A stretch of DNA of 64,000 bases from Nostoc sp. TCL26-01 (GTDB lineage: Bacteria > Cyanobacteriota > Cyanobacteriia > Cyanobacteriales > Nostocaceae): NCBI RefSeq assembly GCF_013393945.1, contig NZ_CP040297.1, positions 5,364,001 to 5,428,000 on the forward strand, written 5' to 3'. A program made the translations under genes and the position numbers. This document shows, in pieces, positions 27,101-34,715 of the stretch (the stretch's first letter is position 1; each line of letters begins with the position of its first letter). Below the pieces are notes generated by a model that was given only the letters and a program-made list of their open reading frames with translations, was not told the origin of the DNA and did no database searches.

Positions 27101-27954
27101 AAACCACATCCTTCTCCCGGAATAAAGCCACTGGCTTGGCGATCGTAAACTGTCATATCTTGCTTTGTCAGTGCGCCAGTCTTAGCAAAGCCAATTAATT
27201 CAAAGGTATCTAAACTAATATCAACACCACCAGCAAAGGCTAAGTCTAAATCACCATTACTTAAAGATGTAGCTGCATTTGCCACTGCTACTAATGAAGA
27301 AGAACAAGCCCCATCGACTGTGTAACCGCCACCGTGGAAGTTGAAGAAGTTACAGATGCGGCCGGCGATCGTATTAGAAAGATTACCGGAAAGTGTATCT
27401 TCAGTAATGGGGGAGAATACAGATTTGTAATAATCCTCCATTGTCTCTGCCACAGAATCGATCACTGGTGCTGGCATACCTTTAGCCTCTAGAGAAGCCA
27501 CTAAAGCCCGGCGGACATAAGGCCAGCGCAACCTGACGTTAGTAGAACGGGAAAACTCCCCTGTCATGGTGTTCCCCAATAACACCCCAGTCCGTTCAAT
27601 CGGTACGTTAGTGCGGGTGTAACCAGCATCCTCTAAAGCTTGCATTGCCACTTCTAAAGCTACCCAGTGAGCAATATCCGCAGTCTCGACAACTGTTTTA
27701 GGGATGCGCTTGCTCATCCAATCAAACTCAAACCCATCAATCACAGCCATCCGACTTCCATAAGTCTTGTCTGGGACGGCAGAGTCTGGATCATAATACT
27801 CTGAAAGGGGTAAGCGCTGATCTGGTGTCTGGCGAAACTCTTGTCTTCTAGCGAGTATGTTTTCCCAAAGTTGTCGTAAATTCCTCGCACCAGGATACCA
27901 ACAGCCCATGCCAATTATTGCAATAGCAGCAGATTTTTTCATTGGTATATTCAT
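21133..27954 (-). CDS. Enediyne-type iterative polyketide synthase, KS-AT-ACP-ACP-KR-DH-PPTase
   Basis: Single-module iterative PKS of 2273 residues from the first ATG (27954); a TTG frame begins at 27969. Domains: KS about 5-470 with C217 (GACSSS), H350 (GHGTGTP) and H391; AT about 590-890 with S696 (GHSLGE); two carrier domains with phosphopantetheine serines S1076 and S1175 (LDDLNLDSIKAG); KR with TGGGKGI and Y1647; DH with H1786 (HxxxGxxxxP) and D1965 (DSLLQ); C-terminal 4'-phosphopantetheinyl transferase with SLSHDE, GCDIEPV and WTAVEALRKA. KS strings such as RLRWPYVRR and NTIAGRICN, and the in-built PPTase, match enediyne PKSs such as SgcE. PUFA-synthase PfaA shares the multiple ACPs but not the PPTase. 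No ketosynthase chain-length partner or thioesterase is fused. First gene of the cluster. Confidence 0.93.
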   Translation of the reverse strand: MNIPMKKSAAIAIIGMGCWYPGARNLRQLWENILARRQEFRQTPDQRLPLSEYYDPDSAVPDKTYGSRMAVIDGFEFDWMSKRIPKTVVETADIAHWVALEVAMQALEDAGYTRTNVPIERTGVLLGNTMTGEFSRSTNVRLRWPYVRRALVASLEAKGMPAPVIDSVAETMEDYYKSVFSPITEDTLSGNLSNTIAGRICNFFNFHGGGYTVDGACSSSLVAVANAATSLSNGDLDLAFAGGVDISLDTFELIGFAKTGALTKQDMTVYDRQASGFIPGEGCGFVVLKRLEDARADGNYIYAVLNGWGISSDGKGGLTAPSREGQATALRRAYERAGYSPQTLDFIEGHGTGTPVGDRVELEGIALAMKADGEVGDRICGVTSFKSIVGHTKAAAGVGALIKATIAVNRRILPPVAGCKEPNVVFETSARCLYPILQGQVRTQTDILRAGVSAMGFGGINCHVTLESGDPPATHLEPSITEKALLVSHQDTEIFVLAAASVSALLRRTLTVSQIAAGLSVSELVDLAAHLTRELEPQLPIRATVIASTATELVERLSLLEKLLRETPPAPGKTVVSPQKEVWIGNAVRRHRVGFLFPGQGSQKLNMVRSLVERYDWAEDLVTQADAWLSEIGSPGVREKIYLPLDRVVNQEQLTEWSKTLANTQVAQPAICLASLIWQRYLNRLGIKPVAVGGHSLGELSAVYAAGGFDEKTLLCLAGVRGQAMSVASDRPGAMASLGCSRETAEALLRQVSGYIVLANINSPLQIVVSGEQASIEQVVELAVAGGIRAVRLPVSNGFHSQLVAPAAEFLGQHELMPDQLTEIAVPVFSSIDGQQLAPGLSLREYFSKQAIAQVDFVSLVKTLEQKCDLLIEVGPGKVLSGLVSDIANELLCLPVESKPGVDRDLNVMLSALFIHGADLNWETVYEGRLVHPFIPASQRIFIENPLERPFQVSPASVTPMPQMFESAPTTNSVPWEILADYFSQRGKFLTEVIKADVQTQQPMLSTPISNREKVPVSSVSHQVPVANTEVSVAVKQDQATSVESLLMSLIAQQTGFPQESITLQIRLLDDLNLDSIKAGEVIATVAREVGVAGLIDPTTLANATIQEVAEALRQATPNHHGTIAVNGTNGAKNGSTITVSIENLLVNLIAQQTGFPQESITLQIRLLDDLNLDSIKAGEVIATVAREVGVAGLIDPTTLANATIQEVAEALRAATPESNGNGHYETAAKNESNVVLKEAVGVALREAIALKTLTDDQQQPAQVRDYIVQAVPEEFTPVTLGKHSEEKWQTANVLILCEAGEQEIAEILSGQLSDRNSQVQTVSFTEARTQALITSSDFTHFIAILPRTSNKELSADGRLLDIIERLRSIATPPTTPRVLREHTTIAYIQFSGGLFGTQPPLADIEQCCTVGFAASVHLERADLKVRVVDFSPTVSPANLAECVIKELTTAHVYLSVGYDQQLTRYIPRPLVQEPVDYQRREIIWSADDVILVTGGGKGITAESALALARNTGVRMALIGRSPHPHGNVERRGGGSTEIARTLERFNAEGLTCQYYECDIADLDAVTSLLTQIRQDLGEITGVIHGAALNKPRLVEQVSAESALDELKPKLKGVLNLCQLLANTSLKLFVGFSSVIGITGMQRNAWYGFANEALDLILRRFQHQHPEVAVITMAFSVWEEVGMGARMGSVRNLAKMGIKAIPKDAGVARFLHLIKNDPGDTRIVIAAPMQALSAFESSGLDTWYPQRFLPRAELKFLERILLCEPGVEILARTHLSLERDSYLLDHLYKGSYLFPTVFGLEAMAQAVAYVTGEQSFPAVRIEDIRLERPIVVDPNKGVDIEIYAEVPEREFKNSGRRVYVSIKTEQTGFAINHFSATFILGVENNPPIEQINLPEAPLDIDPQKDLYSWLLFQGPSFQRLQQIYTLNSRECVFQTQRNAFSTETQEGSLNRAQGPFWLGDPYCRDSLLQVGQLVIPQDLCLPIQIDSIEIYQPDNQVSSYIGVTQPQGREGKQYQNTVFVTTADGQLVERLSGYQLRILENRKDNPTVEELANPTQRDEWILRRKLSNQAHLFRVTAPEVALAYTPGIHSLSPSDRHKLEIPLFEQAIAQLINSNPHLLPEFQITWTDSGKPVIAGLDNQNIAVSLSHDERVCISVAGYGMQGCDIEPVTHRTRQDWTALLSNSRELLMQQLIGAKSSVAHAGTRIWTAVEALRKATERKSIDLLIDSIEGDSVLFLDTAANSQLKVLTFPVKLTRGVEKMVAVVVQDIKPSK
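24316..24807 (-). repeat. Duplicated carrier-domain segments inside the PKS gene
   Basis: The segments 24613-24807 and 24316-24510 each encode the same 65 residues, from LIAQQTGFPQE to IQEVAEALR, spaced 99 codons apart. The DNA differs only at scattered, mostly synonymous bases, so the duplication is recent or kept alike by conversion. Confidence 0.9.
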
Positions 27955-28984
27955 AGTTAGGATAACCAAATAGGTCTAGTTCGAGAGGCGTGAGTCTGAC
28001 AATAGACTTCTGGCAAAAGTTCCCAACGACTGAAGTTTAGAGGAACTGATTTCACCTACTCATACTAATGGCCTCAACATCTGTTGAAACAGGCTTTTTT
28101 TCAATAGCCACTGACTCTAGATAAGAGTAGAAAAGATAGTTTTGCCAGCAGTCTAGTACAGCATGATGTAAATAAGACTACTATTTTCAACAGTTAAGCA
28201 GTCCAGAATTAGTACAAGCTTATTGACTGTTAAATGTTGAACATTGACCTTTGTATAGCAGTACTAGTAACTTAATTCTGAATTTTCTAGAGGATCTGGA
28301 AAATTTACCAGTCAGTCAACAATTACCCAAATTATCTGACTCTGATACAAATCATCAACATTTATAGACACAGAATTTCCTCAGTTGGTGATAGTCATTA
28401 GATAATGTCTTGCTCAAACACCGATGCCCTTCGGGTGATGCGTCTAACACTACTACCACGCCACTAATGCCAATTCCTGATGAAATGTTCTCAGATTTTA
28501 CAAGATTGCTCAATTAAACCATCTCAATGTTCTTTGCAATTACCTACAGCTTTGGTAATTAGACGCGAAACCTTTTCTCTTCAGTTAAGAATAGCAGCAT
28601 TAGTAGATTTATGTATAGTGGCTAAATTTAAAGAAATGTAAATCATCGAAAAATATAGACTATTTCATTCGTCAGTCTTGAATCCAGCATTGATTATCAA
28701 GGACTCAAGCTAATGTAGATTCTTTTAAAAAAAATTACGTATGCAAATTTATTTTCAACCATGACTTATAAATGGCTTGTTTCACTATCAGCAGGAAGAA
28801 ATGTATCATTTATATATATATAAACCATGACATGAAAAATTATCAAAAATTCACGCAACCCCTACTAGAGTTAACTTTGCCATTGACAAGAAAGCTAAAT
28901 TATCCAGAAAATACTGTGCAACGGGAAAGGTTATAAATAAATAATTAAGAAAAATGGATCAGATAATTTAACAAGCTGCTTGGG

Positions 28985-29059
28985 AACTTAACTGAAATTT
29001 AATCGAACAGACATAAATGATTAAACTCAATCGTATTTGATTTTGAAATCATCGGAATT
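28985..29059. repeat. 75-bp direct repeat, copy A
   Basis: Aligns without gaps to 29287-29361, with about 62 of 75 bases the same by eye. The best kept part is ATAAATGATTAAACT preceded by TTAATCGAACA. The two copies are 302 bp apart. Confidence 0.85.
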
Positions 29060-29286
29060 GCATACAGGTACATCAATCGGTATCTATATGCAATCTCCAA
29101 TAAAATCAGCAGGTAGTTCAGCATTGTCCACCTGACAATGAAGCTTTAAGACTACGTACAGGGTGCGAAAATCAACTCAAATTCCCCTAGCAAGGAATCA
29201 AAATCTCAGTAACAATCCATGCAATTAGCACAATTATTAATTAATAATAAAGAAACATGAAAATAAAAATAGATGATTTTTTATAA

Positions 29287-29361
29287 AACTTAACTTAAGC
29301 TTAATCGAACAAAAATAAATGATTAAACTACATCATTTTTGATTTGGAAGTCACCAGAATT
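29287..29361. repeat. 75-bp direct repeat, copy B
   Basis: Partner of the copy at 28985-29059, with the same ungapped alignment. Neither copy encodes a recognisable peptide, so a regulatory or RNA role, or a mobile remnant, are the options. Confidence 0.85.
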
Positions 29362-29939
29362 AAGCGAAGAAAAAAGCATAAATTATCCGAAATCGGCTGT
29401 AAGTAGAGTGTATGAGTAAGAATATTTTCTGGATACTTCTGGATGCTCTCTGACTTACATACCCTAACAGATTGGACATTTGTTTATTTGTCAGTCCCCA
29501 AAATTCAGATAGATCAATCTCCAGACCGCAGACTCTGCTCATTCAGACTTAGAGAACGTGCAATAGACAAAATTAACTTTCTTTTAATATTTCTATGTAG
29601 GAAAATCATGTAGTATGTAAATGTATTATTTTGGTAAAAACTCTGAAAACACTGTAGCAACAAGTTAAGAGCATAAGAAGGTAAGTGATAAGTATTCGTC
29701 GTTGAGATAAGTGCAGACTCCCGGAGTTTGGTTGAAATTGTACCTACCTGCTTATGCGTCCAGAATTTTTGCTAAAAGAGCGAGTCACACTCCGCTAAAG
29801 TTTTTCCGTTAAGACTTTGGTATCAATGTGATTAATTATTGGACTGCATTTCTTTAGTTAACTCTATAAATGCTGACAGTTTTGGCTGGGCATAAGAGTT
29901 ATCTAAATCCTAATGAGTAGGTAAAAGGGAAATCTTGTC

Positions 29940-30743
29940 ATGAAATTATTTGGAGTTGGGTTAATTAGCTCGCTTTTATTGACTTTAACGAGCAATGCTA
30001 GCGTAGAAGCCTTTGTTTTCCCGAACATCACACCAGATACAGATGCACCAACGTATTTGTTTCTCCCAAATCAAACAATGACCTTTCTCAAAAGAGGTGA
30101 AACTACCAAAGGACGTTATGCTCTAGCAGAACTGGAACTACAGCCGGGAGTTGGAGTCTTACCGAACATTCACCAGTTTGAAAACGAATGGATATATATC
30201 AAAGAGGGAAATCCACGATTATTTCTAGGAGACAGCCTGTATACTGATCCTAGTCAAATTCCGGGAATCAATGCTCCCAGAGATCGTATCCAAGCCTTTG
30301 ATGCCACCCCTGGAACCTTATTCTATGGGCAACAACATCGCATTCGTGGAGGGATAAATCTTGGCGATACACCTGTGAAGGTGCTATTAGTTTGGAGTCC
30401 GTCTGGCTTTGAGAACCTGTTTAAAGAAGTCAGTCCAGTGGTACAAGATCCCTCAAATCCGCCTCCATACACTCCAGAAATCTTTTCTGCGTTTATATCA
30501 ACAGCGCCTAAATATGGACTCATCAGTAGTTCATTTTTGGAGGAATTTGGCGATATAGAATTTAGTGAAAGTTTTCCTAATCTGGATGATCATGCTGACG
30601 AATTATTAAGTATACTGAATGAAGATATTACACAAGTGCCAGAATCTTCTTCTGGATGGAGCCTTTTAACTTTCGGTGTTTTAGCTGCAATCTCAATTCT
30701 GCAACGCAAATATAGAGCAGAACTGTTTGGCGCAAAACTATAG
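29940..30743 (+). CDS. Cupin exported protein with degenerate metal site and degenerate PEP-CTERM (paralogue 1)
   Basis: A 267-residue protein with a signal peptide (cleavage after about residue 24, SVEAF) and one cupin barrel. The aligned family motif HIHxDxxE has become NIHQFENE (N76 in place of His) and the second-motif histidine is Arg (R136 in RIRG), so two expected metal ligands are lost. The C-terminus is VPESS plus a hydrophobic helix and basic tail, a sorting signal with Ser in place of the final Pro of PEP. AAAGGGAAA precedes the ATG. It is the first of three tandem paralogues. A non-enzymatic, structural or binding role is plausible (inference). Confidence 0.85.
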   Translation: MKLFGVGLISSLLLTLTSNASVEAFVFPNITPDTDAPTYLFLPNQTMTFLKRGETTKGRYALAELELQPGVGVLPNIHQFENEWIYIKEGNPRLFLGDSLYTDPSQIPGINAPRDRIQAFDATPGTLFYGQQHRIRGGINLGDTPVKVLLVWSPSGFENLFKEVSPVVQDPSNPPPYTPEIFSAFISTAPKYGLISSSFLEEFGDIEFSESFPNLDDHADELLSILNEDITQVPESSSGWSLLTFGVLAAISILQRKYRAELFGAKL

Positions 30744-30885
30744 GGCTAATGCAACTAAAGCAATAAACCTGAATGAAGCTTGTCAATAGTCAATAGTTTT
30801 TGGGCTATGGCAGAGATGAAAGATGACTGTGTTCTTGCTCAGAAATTAAGCGTCTACAAAAGTTCATAGAGAAGGAAAGTCAGAA

Positions 30886-31683
30886 ATGAAGTTATTGAGT
30901 GTTGGACTCATTAGCTCGTTGCTACTTAGTGTAGCGATGAGTTCTAGAGTAGAAGCATTTGTATTTCCCAACGTGACACCAGATGCAGATGCACCATCCT
31001 ATTTGTTTCTCCCAGATGGGCCAATTACCCTGCTCAAAAGGAGCGAAACGACAGGAGGAAAATACTCGCTCATGGAAACTATAGTTCCCCCAGGAGGTGC
31101 TTCACCACCCCACATTCACCATGATGAAAATGAATGGTTGTATGTTGCAGATGGAAATATGCAACTAGTTATCGGAGATAAGTTTTATCCTGATCCAGAT
31201 CAAATTCCTGGAGTGAATGCTCCTAGAGATACTCTGTATGCTTTTGATGCTCCCGCCGGTACTTTGTTCTTTGGCCGAAAGAACTACATCCACGGCATCA
31301 GAAATGTGGGGACTACAACAGGAAAAGTATTGCTAATTACCGATCCTGGTGGATTTGAGAACCTGATTAGAGAAGTAAGTGAAGTAGTTCCCGACTTATC
31401 CAATCTGCCACCATATAACCCAGCAACCCTCTCTTTACTGGCACAAAAGAGCCATGATTTTGGATTAGTTGGTAGTTTTACTTTTGAGCAATTTGGAGAT
31501 ATCGTCGTAGATCACAATTTTGCCTTTCCAGACAATCATGCTGACGAGTTAGTTGCTTTGTTGTCTGATGATGTGACAGAAGTTCCCGAACCTACTGCTT
31601 TAGTAGGCTTTTTTATATTTGGGACAACGGGGGCAATTTCTATCTGGAAGCGCCAACGTAAAGCGGCTAATAAAGTAGCTTAG
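30886..31683 (+). CDS. Cupin PEP-CTERM exported protein (paralogue 2)
   Basis: A 265-residue protein with a signal peptide (residues 1-24), a cupin domain with intact ligands (H76 and H78 in PHIHHDENE, E83, H136 in YIHG) and a canonical C-terminal VPEP signal with helix and basic end (KRQRK). It is therefore a possible metal-dependent cupin enzyme, for example a dioxygenase, exported and handled by exosortase. The substrate is unknown. It is spaced about 140 bp from paralogue 1, with AAGGAAAG before the ATG at 30886. The motif spacing is identical in all three copies, so the family arose by tandem duplication. Confidence 0.87.
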   Translation: MKLLSVGLISSLLLSVAMSSRVEAFVFPNVTPDADAPSYLFLPDGPITLLKRSETTGGKYSLMETIVPPGGASPPHIHHDENEWLYVADGNMQLVIGDKFYPDPDQIPGVNAPRDTLYAFDAPAGTLFFGRKNYIHGIRNVGTTTGKVLLITDPGGFENLIREVSEVVPDLSNLPPYNPATLSLLAQKSHDFGLVGSFTFEQFGDIVVDHNFAFPDNHADELVALLSDDVTEVPEPTALVGFFIFGTTGAISIWKRQRKAANKVA

Positions 31684-31817
31684 TCCAACAGAAGTTAGAA
31701 ACTGCTCTAACTGTAATAGGGCTACAAATTAACACGGGAATTCCCTAGTGTTATTGATTCGGTAAGTTCAGATCAAGTTAATCACTGGCATAAATTACTT
31801 GCAAAGGAGAATTGAGC

Positions 31818-32618
31818 ATGAAATTATTTGGAGTTGGTGTACTTAGCTCATTACTATTGGCTTTAGCTGTAACTCCCAAAGCAGAAGCTTTTGTCTTCCC
31901 TAAAATCACACCAGATCCGGATGCGCCATCCTATTTATTCTTTGATGGACAGCCATTTACCTTTGTTAAAAGGGGCGAAACTACCAATGGTCAATACACA
32001 TTGAGAGAGACTATTGTTCCACCAGGAAAAGGTGCTTTCCCACATATCCATCAAGATGATGATGAATGGTTGTATGTGGAAGAGGGAATTTTGCGCATCT
32101 TTACAGGAGAAAATATCTATCAGGGTGATGGACTGATCCCTGGAGTCAATGCTCCGAAAGATATCTTGCACGCTTATGATGCACCTGCTGGAACCTTAAT
32201 TTATGCCCCAAGATATCGCATCCACGGAGTTTTAAACCCCACAAATACACCATCGAAATTGAAAGTTTTGTGGAATCCTCCTGGATTTGAAGAAATCTTC
32301 AAAGAACCAGGGATCATACAAGTCACAGATTTGTCCAATGTGCCAACTGCGCCTCCTGATTACCCCCGGACATATGCTCAAGCATCTGGCAAATTTGGAC
32401 TAGTTTCTAGTATTGCTTATGACCAATTTGGCGAGATAGTATTTGATGACTCTATTCTCCAAGAAGACAATCGTGCTGATTATGTGTTGCAGATCATAGC
32501 TGACGGCTCTAGAGAAGTGCCGGAACCTTCTGCTATATCGGGGATGTTGATTGTGGGTGCGACAGGGGCAGTTACTATCTGGAAACGCAAACGTAAATCA
32601 GTGAGTAAGGTCGGTTAA
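31818..32618 (+). CDS. Cupin PEP-CTERM exported protein (paralogue 3)
   Basis: Third tandem cupin paralogue (266 residues). H76/H78 (PHIHQDDDE), E83 and H136 (RIHG) are kept, so the metal site looks whole. The signal peptide ends near KAEAF, and the C-terminus has VPEPS, a hydrophobic helix and KRKRK. I start at the ATG at 31818 because AAAGGAG lies eight bases upstream; an in-frame TTG two codons earlier is less likely. The three genes are followed by a GMC oxidase and may form one extracellular oxidation set, an inference from position. Confidence 0.87.
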   Translation: MKLFGVGVLSSLLLALAVTPKAEAFVFPKITPDPDAPSYLFFDGQPFTFVKRGETTNGQYTLRETIVPPGKGAFPHIHQDDDEWLYVEEGILRIFTGENIYQGDGLIPGVNAPKDILHAYDAPAGTLIYAPRYRIHGVLNPTNTPSKLKVLWNPPGFEEIFKEPGIIQVTDLSNVPTAPPDYPRTYAQASGKFGLVSSIAYDQFGEIVFDDSILQEDNRADYVLQIIADGSREVPEPSAISGMLIVGATGAVTIWKRKRKSVSKVG

Positions 32619-32655
32619 TCTGACCTGAAAAAATCCTAATTTCTAACAACAAATT

Positions 32656-32720
32656 CTTCTGTGTCTTTGTGGTAAAAAATAATTTATTTAACCACAAAGG
32701 CACGGAGACACAGAGAAAGA
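32656..32720. repeat. Palindromic repeat, copy 2 (GTGTCTTTGTGGTAAAAAAT family)
   Basis: The left arm CTGTGTCTTTGTGGT pairs with the right arm ACCACAAAGGCACGGAG across an A/T-rich centre. Homologous to the element at 7821-7882; both lie just after a gene's 3' end. Confidence 0.8.
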
Positions 32721-32786
32721 GGTCAAAATTTTGTCGATAGAAATAGGAGATTGAGCGCTTCAAAACATTAGAGAGAAAAGGGGTTT

Positions 32787-34412
32787 ATGGTCAGTAATAA
32801 TTTTTACGGTCGTCGGCGGTTTTTGCAAAATAGTGCTATATTTTCTACCGCCTTGATGACTTCATTGGTGAGCGATCGCTTGGCTCATGCTCAAGAGGAA
32901 ACTGTAGAAGCGTTGGTGATTGGTAGCGGCTTTGGTGGTGCGGTTGCAGCGCTGCGTTTAGGGCAAGCTGGGATCAATACATTAGTTCTAGAACGAGGTC
33001 GTCGTTGGCCGATCACCTCGGCACAAAATACTTTTGCTACCTATCGTCATCCTGATGGACGAGCTGCTTGGCTGAGTCCGAAAACTGTGGTGCTGGATGA
33101 AGTTCCTATCGATGTGTATCCAGGAATTTTAGAACGTCAAGATGAAAAAGGCATTTCTGTTTATGCTGGGGCTGGGGTTGGTGGTGGTTCTTTAGTCTAT
33201 AACGGTGTTACCTACCAACCTCCACGTGAGCTATTCTATCGGGTATTTCCTCAAGAAATTGACTATGACCAGATGGATAAGGTCTATTATCCGCGTGTTC
33301 GTTCCATCATTAAGCCAGCACCTATTCCCGCAGATATTTTAGCTACTAAATACTACTTATCAACCCGGCTATTTCTTCAGCAAGCAGCAAATGCTGGATT
33401 ACCGAGTCGTTTGTTAGATATCGCGGTAGATTGGGACATTGTGCGTGAGGAAATCAACGGTACAAAAGTTCCTTCGGTGATTATTGGTGAAGATTGGTAT
33501 GGGATGAATAGTGGGGCGAAAAAGAGTCTAGATCGGAATTATTTAGCACTAGCAGAACAAACTGGCAAAGTCGATATTTTACCTCTACATATAGCTACAG
33601 CTATCTCAGAAGTTCCTGGATATGGTTATAGAGTGGTCTGTAATCAGATTGATGAGTCTGGGTCAGTGGTGGCGACCAAGACTATTGTCTGTAAATATTT
33701 ATTTCTAGCTGCTGGTTCAATGGGAACCTCTAAACTGTTAGTTAAAGCTAAAGCTACAGGTACGCTGGCCAGATTAAATAATTACATTGGTCAAGATTGG
33801 GGAACTAATGGAGATACTTTTACTATTCGTGCAGGTTATCCCTTACCCACAAATAGTAATCTAGGTGGCCCAGCAACGGCTGTAATTCAAGACTTTAGTA
33901 ATCCCTTTGGGCCGATGTCTATTGAATTACTCTCTATATGGAATGCGCCTGATGGACTGTTAGCCCTTGTAGGGATAGGCTTACCCTCTGCAAAAGGGAG
34001 TTTTAAATATGATCCAATTCAGGGTTTGGTGAGACTAACCTGGCCTGATAACAAGATTGTTGGCGATCCGCAACTCTTGAAAGCAGCACAATTTGCTTAT
34101 GGAGTATTGGATCGGAAAAATGCTCTGGCTTTTGGGAAAACACAAACCACGACTACACTGGGTAGCTACTCTCCTCGGAAAACAAAAATTGTCGGTGGAG
34201 TTTCTGACACATTTCCTACCTTCCATCCTTTAGGAGGAGCAGTTTTAGGAAAAGCTTGTGATCTTTATGGTCGGGTGGTAGGCTATCGAGGATTGTATGT
34301 TGTGGATGGTGCATTAATGCCTGGTTCGACAGGAGGGACTAATCCATCTTTAACGATCGCAGCGTTGGCAGAACGTTGTTTAGAAAAGATTATTGCGGAA
34401 GACATAGCGTAA
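32787..34412 (+). CDS. GMC-family FAD oxidase, cholesterol oxidase-like, Tat-exported
   Basis: A 541-residue flavoprotein with a twin-arginine signal (GRRRFLQ, residues 8-14, cut near AHAQ), the FAD motif VIGSGFGGAVAALRLG, YAGAGVGGGSLVYNG, and the C-terminal class-I signature with H480 (FHPLGG), GRVVGYRGLYVVDGA and N519 (TNPSLTIAALAER). The His/Asn pair fits the catalytic pair of cholesterol oxidase. The likely reaction is oxidation of a hydroxyl group on a sterol- or terpenoid-like substrate outside the plasma membrane, with O2 reduced to H2O2. Hopanoid-type or PKS-derived substrates would be more natural for a cyanobacterium, which makes no cholesterol (inference). Confidence 0.87.
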   Translation: MVSNNFYGRRRFLQNSAIFSTALMTSLVSDRLAHAQEETVEALVIGSGFGGAVAALRLGQAGINTLVLERGRRWPITSAQNTFATYRHPDGRAAWLSPKTVVLDEVPIDVYPGILERQDEKGISVYAGAGVGGGSLVYNGVTYQPPRELFYRVFPQEIDYDQMDKVYYPRVRSIIKPAPIPADILATKYYLSTRLFLQQAANAGLPSRLLDIAVDWDIVREEINGTKVPSVIIGEDWYGMNSGAKKSLDRNYLALAEQTGKVDILPLHIATAISEVPGYGYRVVCNQIDESGSVVATKTIVCKYLFLAAGSMGTSKLLVKAKATGTLARLNNYIGQDWGTNGDTFTIRAGYPLPTNSNLGGPATAVIQDFSNPFGPMSIELLSIWNAPDGLLALVGIGLPSAKGSFKYDPIQGLVRLTWPDNKIVGDPQLLKAAQFAYGVLDRKNALAFGKTQTTTTLGSYSPRKTKIVGGVSDTFPTFHPLGGAVLGKACDLYGRVVGYRGLYVVDGALMPGSTGGTNPSLTIAALAERCLEKIIAEDIA

Positions 34413-34431
34413 TTCGTAATTAGGAAATTTA

Positions 34432-34629
34432 GAGGATGTTTGAAAAGTATCATGCGTAACACCAAAATCTCAAAAACCTAACCCCTAACCCCTTCCCTAC
34501 TAGGGAAGGGGAACAAGAAAATAAGGGTTTCAAAGCCTCTCTCCGTGTCGGGGAGAGGTACTCTACGAGAAGAGCTTCGCTCTATGGAGAGGGGTTTCTT
34601 GTATACTTTTTGACTTTTCAAACAACCTC
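34432..34629. mobile_element. MITE-like element, 198 bp
   Basis: The ends are inverted copies, GAGGATGTTTGAAAAGT at the left and, read on the other strand, GAGGTTGTTTGAAAAGT at the right (one mismatch in 17). The element is flanked on each side by TTA (34429-34431 and 34630-34632), a possible 3-bp target duplication of the TNA type made by some IS5-group elements. Inside are hairpins (for example 34489-34511, CCCCTTCCCT / AGGGAAGGGG) and no coding frame. Confidence 0.75.
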
Positions 34630-34715
34630 TTAGATTGTCGCTGGGTTGCAGGATTTTAATCTGTTACCCAGTTTTGGCAAATTGGTAGGATTTGAGATTG
34701 AACAAGGATAATTTT

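Larger units (their letters stand above)
27955..29939. other. Two-kilobase gene-free region between the PKS cluster and divergent cupin genes
   Basis: A/T-rich stretch without a credible gene on either strand; the only short frames lack ribosome sites and family similarity. It lies between the start of the PKS operon (minus) and the cupin genes (plus), so promoters for both must be here. It contains a 75-bp direct repeat and one GTA-N8-TAC (28168-28181) without a convincing -10. Confidence 0.7.

Noticed and set aside
21133..27954. Reading the PKS as a PUFA synthase (PfaA)
   Set aside because: Tandem ACPs fit, but the fused C-terminal PPTase, the single DH and the KS strings fit enediyne-type PKSs better, and PfaB, PfaC and PfaD partners are missing.
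28168..28181. GTA-N8-TAC (NtcA-like) upstream of the PKS gene
   Set aside because: The motif is short enough to occur by chance about 16 times in 64 kb, and no TAN3T box lies at the proper distance on either strand.
29360..29542. 60-residue minus-strand frame in the gene-free region
   Set aside because: No ribosome site, no recognisable motif, and its end overlaps the 75-bp repeat.
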